From NCBI GenBank assembly GCA_937910255.1, contig CALEOQ010000084.1:1-7469 (forward strand): a stretch of 7,469 nt of DNA, written 5' to 3'. The DNA comes from an uncultured Caulobacteraceae bacterium (lineage in GTDB: Bacteria > Pseudomonadota > Alphaproteobacteria > Caulobacterales > Caulobacteraceae). Of this stretch, positions 5,717-7,469 are shown piece after piece. Positions within the stretch are counted from its first letter, which is position 1, and every line of letters starts with the position of its first letter. The notes below the pieces were generated by a model. That model worked only from the letters and a program-made list of their open reading frames with translations. It made no database searches and was not told the origin of the DNA. Both the position numbers and the translations under genes were made by a program.

Positions 5717-6517
5717 ATGAAGCTGCTCACGCCCGCCATCCTCGCCGTCCTGGCGATCACTGCGACGCCGGCCGTAGCCCAGGAGGCCGCGCGGCCCGCC
5801 GGCTATCTGCCGCCTGCGACCCTGCCGGATGCCGCCCTGATCCTGCCGCCGCCCCCGGCCGAGGGCGGCGCCCGGGACGAGGCCGACCGCGACGTGTTCC
5901 GCAAAACCCGCGCCCTGGAGGGCTCGCCCCGCTGGGGGCTGGCCCAGAACGACGTGCCCACGGCGCCGGCCGCCATGATGCAGAATTTCGCCTGCGCGCT
6001 CGGCGCCGAGCTGACGCCGCAGAATGCGCCCAGGCTCAACATGCTGATGTCCCGGGTCGGCCTGCAGCTGGGCGCCCAGGTGGCCAGCGTGAAGGACATC
6101 TTCAAGCGCCCCCGGCCCTATCTGATCCAGGACGGCCCGATCTGCGTGGCCAGGTCCCATGAGCTGGACGAGAGCCCGGACTATCCTTCGGGCCATTCCA
6201 CCTGGGGCTTCGCCAACGCCCTGATCCTGGCGCAGATGGCGCCGGAACGGGCCGGCCAGATTCTCGCCCGCGGCCGGGCCTTCGGGGAAAGCCGGGTGGT
6301 CTGCGGCGTCCATTCCCCCAGCGCCGTGGAGGCCGGCCGCCTCAACGGCGCGGCCATCGTCGCAGCCCTGAACGCCAGCCCGGCCTTCCGGGCGGACGTC
6401 GAGGCCGCCAAGGCCGAGGTGGACTCAGCCCGCGCCAAGGGCCTCGCCGACGAGGCGACCATGCCCGGCGGAACATGCGCCACCGAGGCCGAACTGATCG
6501 CCAAAGCTGCCTATTGA
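5717..6517 (+). CDS. Secreted PhoN-like class A acid phosphatase (PAP2 superfamily)
   Basis: A probable periplasmic non-specific acid phosphatase of 266 aa, expected to release phosphate from organic phosphomonoesters. ATG 5717 is chosen because GAGGGGG lies 5 bases upstream and the product opens with a signal peptide, cleaved after Ala-Val-Ala (19-21). An in-frame ATG at 5687 would add ten residues before it. The signature K-x6-RP is present (Lys126, Arg133-Pro134), as is PSGH (157-160) and SR-x5-H (Ser192-Arg193, His199, the expected phosphohistidine nucleophile). The motif normally continues H-x3-D. Here the Asp position is Ala203 (GVHSPSAVEAGR), so one catalytic residue of the PhoN class is missing. 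Cys93, Cys143 and Cys196 may form disulfides. The gene stands alone between two palindromic elements. I see no Pho box upstream. Family assignment is firm; activity and substrate are uncertain. Confidence 0.88.
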   Translation: MKLLTPAILAVLAITATPAVAQEAARPAGYLPPATLPDAALILPPPPAEGGARDEADRDVFRKTRALEGSPRWGLAQNDVPTAPAAMMQNFACALGAELTPQNAPRLNMLMSRVGLQLGAQVASVKDIFKRPRPYLIQDGPICVARSHELDESPDYPSGHSTWGFANALILAQMAPERAGQILARGRAFGESRVVCGVHSPSAVEAGRLNGAAIVAALNASPAFRADVEAAKAEVDSARAKGLADEATMPGGTCATEAELIAKAAY

Positions 6518-6543
6518 GGCGGGGAGCCGCGATAGCCGCGTCA

Positions 6544-6620
6544 CCCTGGGCCTTGTGCCCAGGGTCCCTCTCGACGCTGGCGCCCGCCCTCGACAGGGAC
6601 CCTCGGGACAGGCCCGAGGG
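6544..6620. repeat. Paired-palindrome intergenic element, copy 2
   Basis: This 77-bp element lies 26 bp after the phosphatase stop and has the layout of the copy at 5554-5630. Hairpin 1 (6544-6564) has perfect 8-bp arms CCCTGGGC/GCCCAGGG and loop CTTGT. Hairpin 2 (6600-6620) has perfect arms CCCTCGGG/CCCGAGGG, identical to copy 1, and loop ACAGG. Between them AGGGTCCCT (6561-6569) and AGGGACCCT (6595-6603) are perfect reverse complements, so an alternative longer stem competes with the two hairpins. There is no T-tract, so it is not a classical terminator, although it may limit readthrough into acs. Confidence 0.75.
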
Positions 6621-6675
6621 CGACGAAACATGATGGGCCGGGAGACCGCAGCCCCAGGGGCCAGCCGCTAGGCGG

Positions 6676-6704
6676 TTGCCACAGGCCCCTCACTCCGCAT
6701 ACTC
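6676..6704 (+). promoter_or_regulatory. acs: Candidate promoter of acs
   Basis: TTGCCA (6676-6681) matches 5 of 6 bases of the -35 hexamer, and CATACT (6698-6703) matches 4 of 6 of the -10, 16 bases apart. It also fits the Caulobacter housekeeping layout as I recall it (TTGaCgS, 10-14 bases, GCtANAWC), reading TTGCCAC then GCATACTC 14 bases on. Transcription would begin near 6710, about 25 bases before the GTG. The only full promoter-like pair I see upstream of acs. Confidence 0.45.
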
Positions 6705-6720
6705 CGCGCCAAAGTCGAAT

Positions 6721-6727
6721 AAGGGAG
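6721..6727 (+). promoter_or_regulatory. acs: acs ribosome binding site
   Basis: AAGGGAG lies 7 bases before GTG 6735. It decides the start in favour of the GTG; a nearby ATG at 6742 is out of frame. Confidence 0.8.
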
Positions 6728-6734
6728 TTGCGCC

Positions 6735-7469
6735 GTGAGTGATGGCGAGATTTTTCCGGTATCCGAGGCCTGGGCCGAACGGACCCAGATGGACGCCGCG
6801 GCCTATGAGGCCGCCTGTCAGCGGGCCGACCAGGACCCGGAGGGCTATTGGCGCGAGGTCGCAGGCCGGCTGGACTGGTCCAAGCCCTTCACCCAGGTCA
6901 AGGACGTCTCGTTCGCCGCCTCCGACTTCCACATCAAGTGGTTCGCCGACGGCGAGCTGAACGTCAGCGTCAACTGCATCGACCGGCATCTGCCCGAACG
7001 CGCCGACCAGGTGGCGATCATCTGGGAGAGCGACGATCCGGAGGTCTATGACGCCCTGACCTACGGCCAGTTGCACGCCGAGGTCTGTCGCATGGCCAAT
7101 GTGCTGAAGGCCAAGGGGGTCAAGAAGGGCGACCGGGTCACCATCTATCTGCCGATGATCCCGGCTGCGGCCGTGGCCATGCTGGCCTGTTCGCGGATCG
7201 GGGCGGTGCATTCGGTGGTGTTCGGCGGCTTCTCCCCCGACAGCCTGGCCGGCCGCATCCAGGACTGCGACTCCCGCATCGTCATCACCGCCGACGAGGG
7301 CGTGCGCGGCGGCAAGACCGTGCCGCTCAAGGCCAATGTGGACGAGGCGCTGAAGTCCTGCCCGGACGTGACCGACGTCATCGTCGTGCGCCGCACCCGG
7401 GCCGACGTGCCCATGGTCGAAGGCCGCCACGCCTCTTATGGCGAGCTGAAGAAGACCGTCAGATCGGAA
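6735..7469 (+). CDS. acs: Acetyl-CoA synthetase Acs (N-terminal part only)
   Basis: AMP-forming acetate-CoA ligase, which activates acetate through acetyl-adenylate to acetyl-CoA in the cytosol. From GTG 6735 the frame is open for 245 codons to the window end. The full enzyme is normally about 650 aa, so only the N-terminal third is here. Seen: the ACAS_N region with YWREVAGRLDWSKPF (about 38-52) and HIKWFADGELNVSVNCIDRHL (about 65-85), then the start of the AMP-binding domain with DRVTIYLPMIPAAAVAMLAC (133-152) and the highly conserved IGAVHSVVFGGFSPDSLAGR (155-174). The ATP-binding STGKPKG loop and the C-terminal acetylatable lysine lie beyond the window. The last three codons (Arg-Ser-Glu, 7461-7469) may be adapter sequence rather than genomic. 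The gene has its own promoter-like sequence and SD, separate from the phosphatase. Confidence 0.95.
   Translation, partial: MSDGEIFPVSEAWAERTQMDAAAYEAACQRADQDPEGYWREVAGRLDWSKPFTQVKDVSFAASDFHIKWFADGELNVSVNCIDRHLPERADQVAIIWESDDPEVYDALTYGQLHAEVCRMANVLKAKGVKKGDRVTIYLPMIPAAAVAMLACSRIGAVHSVVFGGFSPDSLAGRIQDCDSRIVITADEGVRGGKTVPLKANVDEALKSCPDVTDVIVVRRTRADVPMVEGRHASYGELKKTVRSE
7461..7469 (+). other. Possible residual Illumina adapter at the right edge
   Basis: The window ends in AGATCGGAA, identical to the first nine bases of the standard Illumina adapter (AGATCGGAAGAGC). Read in the acs frame it introduces AGA, an Arg codon this GC-rich sequence otherwise seems to avoid. It may be untrimmed adapter at a contig end. 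A chance match or an arbitrary window cut cannot be excluded. Confidence 0.5.

Noticed and set aside
5515..5760. Small open frames over copy 1 of the paired-palindrome element on both strands
   Set aside because: They overlap the inverted-hairpin element and the phosphatase signal peptide region, lack good SDs, and are explained by palindromic GC-rich sequence.

Overview
This window looks like a chromosomal piece from a high-GC alphaproteobacterium, most likely a member of the Caulobacteraceae (Caulobacter/Phenylobacterium-like). The evidence is the strong G/C bias at third codon positions, GTG starts, and the type of ornithine decarboxylase, deoxyhypusine-synthase-like protein and PhoN-like phosphatase present. 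Family placement is from memory of protein families, not from a search. I found no rRNA, tRNA, CRISPR array, transposase or phage gene.

Left part (1-2760, minus strand): a phosphonate-type ABC importer operon in the order phnC-phnD-phnE. phnC and phnD overlap by 4 bp, and phnD and phnE are 21 bp apart. phnE has no stop codon before the window edge. A sequence resembling a PhoB box lies 64 bp upstream of phnC, so phosphate-starvation control is a reasonable inference. No C-P lyase or other catabolic gene is in view.

Middle (3064-5512, plus strand, divergent from phn): a polyamine pair. A fold-type III PLP-dependent ornithine/lysine-type decarboxylase is followed 102 bp later by a deoxyhypusine-synthase-family protein. 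The expected flow is ornithine to putrescine, then NAD-dependent aminobutyl transfer to a longer polyamine (homospermidine, or a guanidino analogue). A perfect 11-bp hairpin separates the two genes, and a classical GC-hairpin/T-tract terminator follows the second.

Right part (5513-7469): a secreted PhoN-like class A acid phosphatase (PAP2 superfamily) whose usual catalytic Asp is Ala. It is flanked on both sides by 77-bp elements, each built of two inverted hairpins with related loops. Then comes the first 245 codons of acetyl-CoA synthetase (acs), with its own candidate promoter and a good Shine-Dalgarno. The last nine bases of the window equal the start of the common Illumina adapter, so the right edge may be a contig end carrying adapter sequence.

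I see no clearly new multi-gene system. The most useful leads are the paired palindromic elements around the phosphatase gene, the altered phosphatase active site, the bacterial deoxyhypusine-synthase homologue with its upstream hairpin, and the Pho-box-like site.
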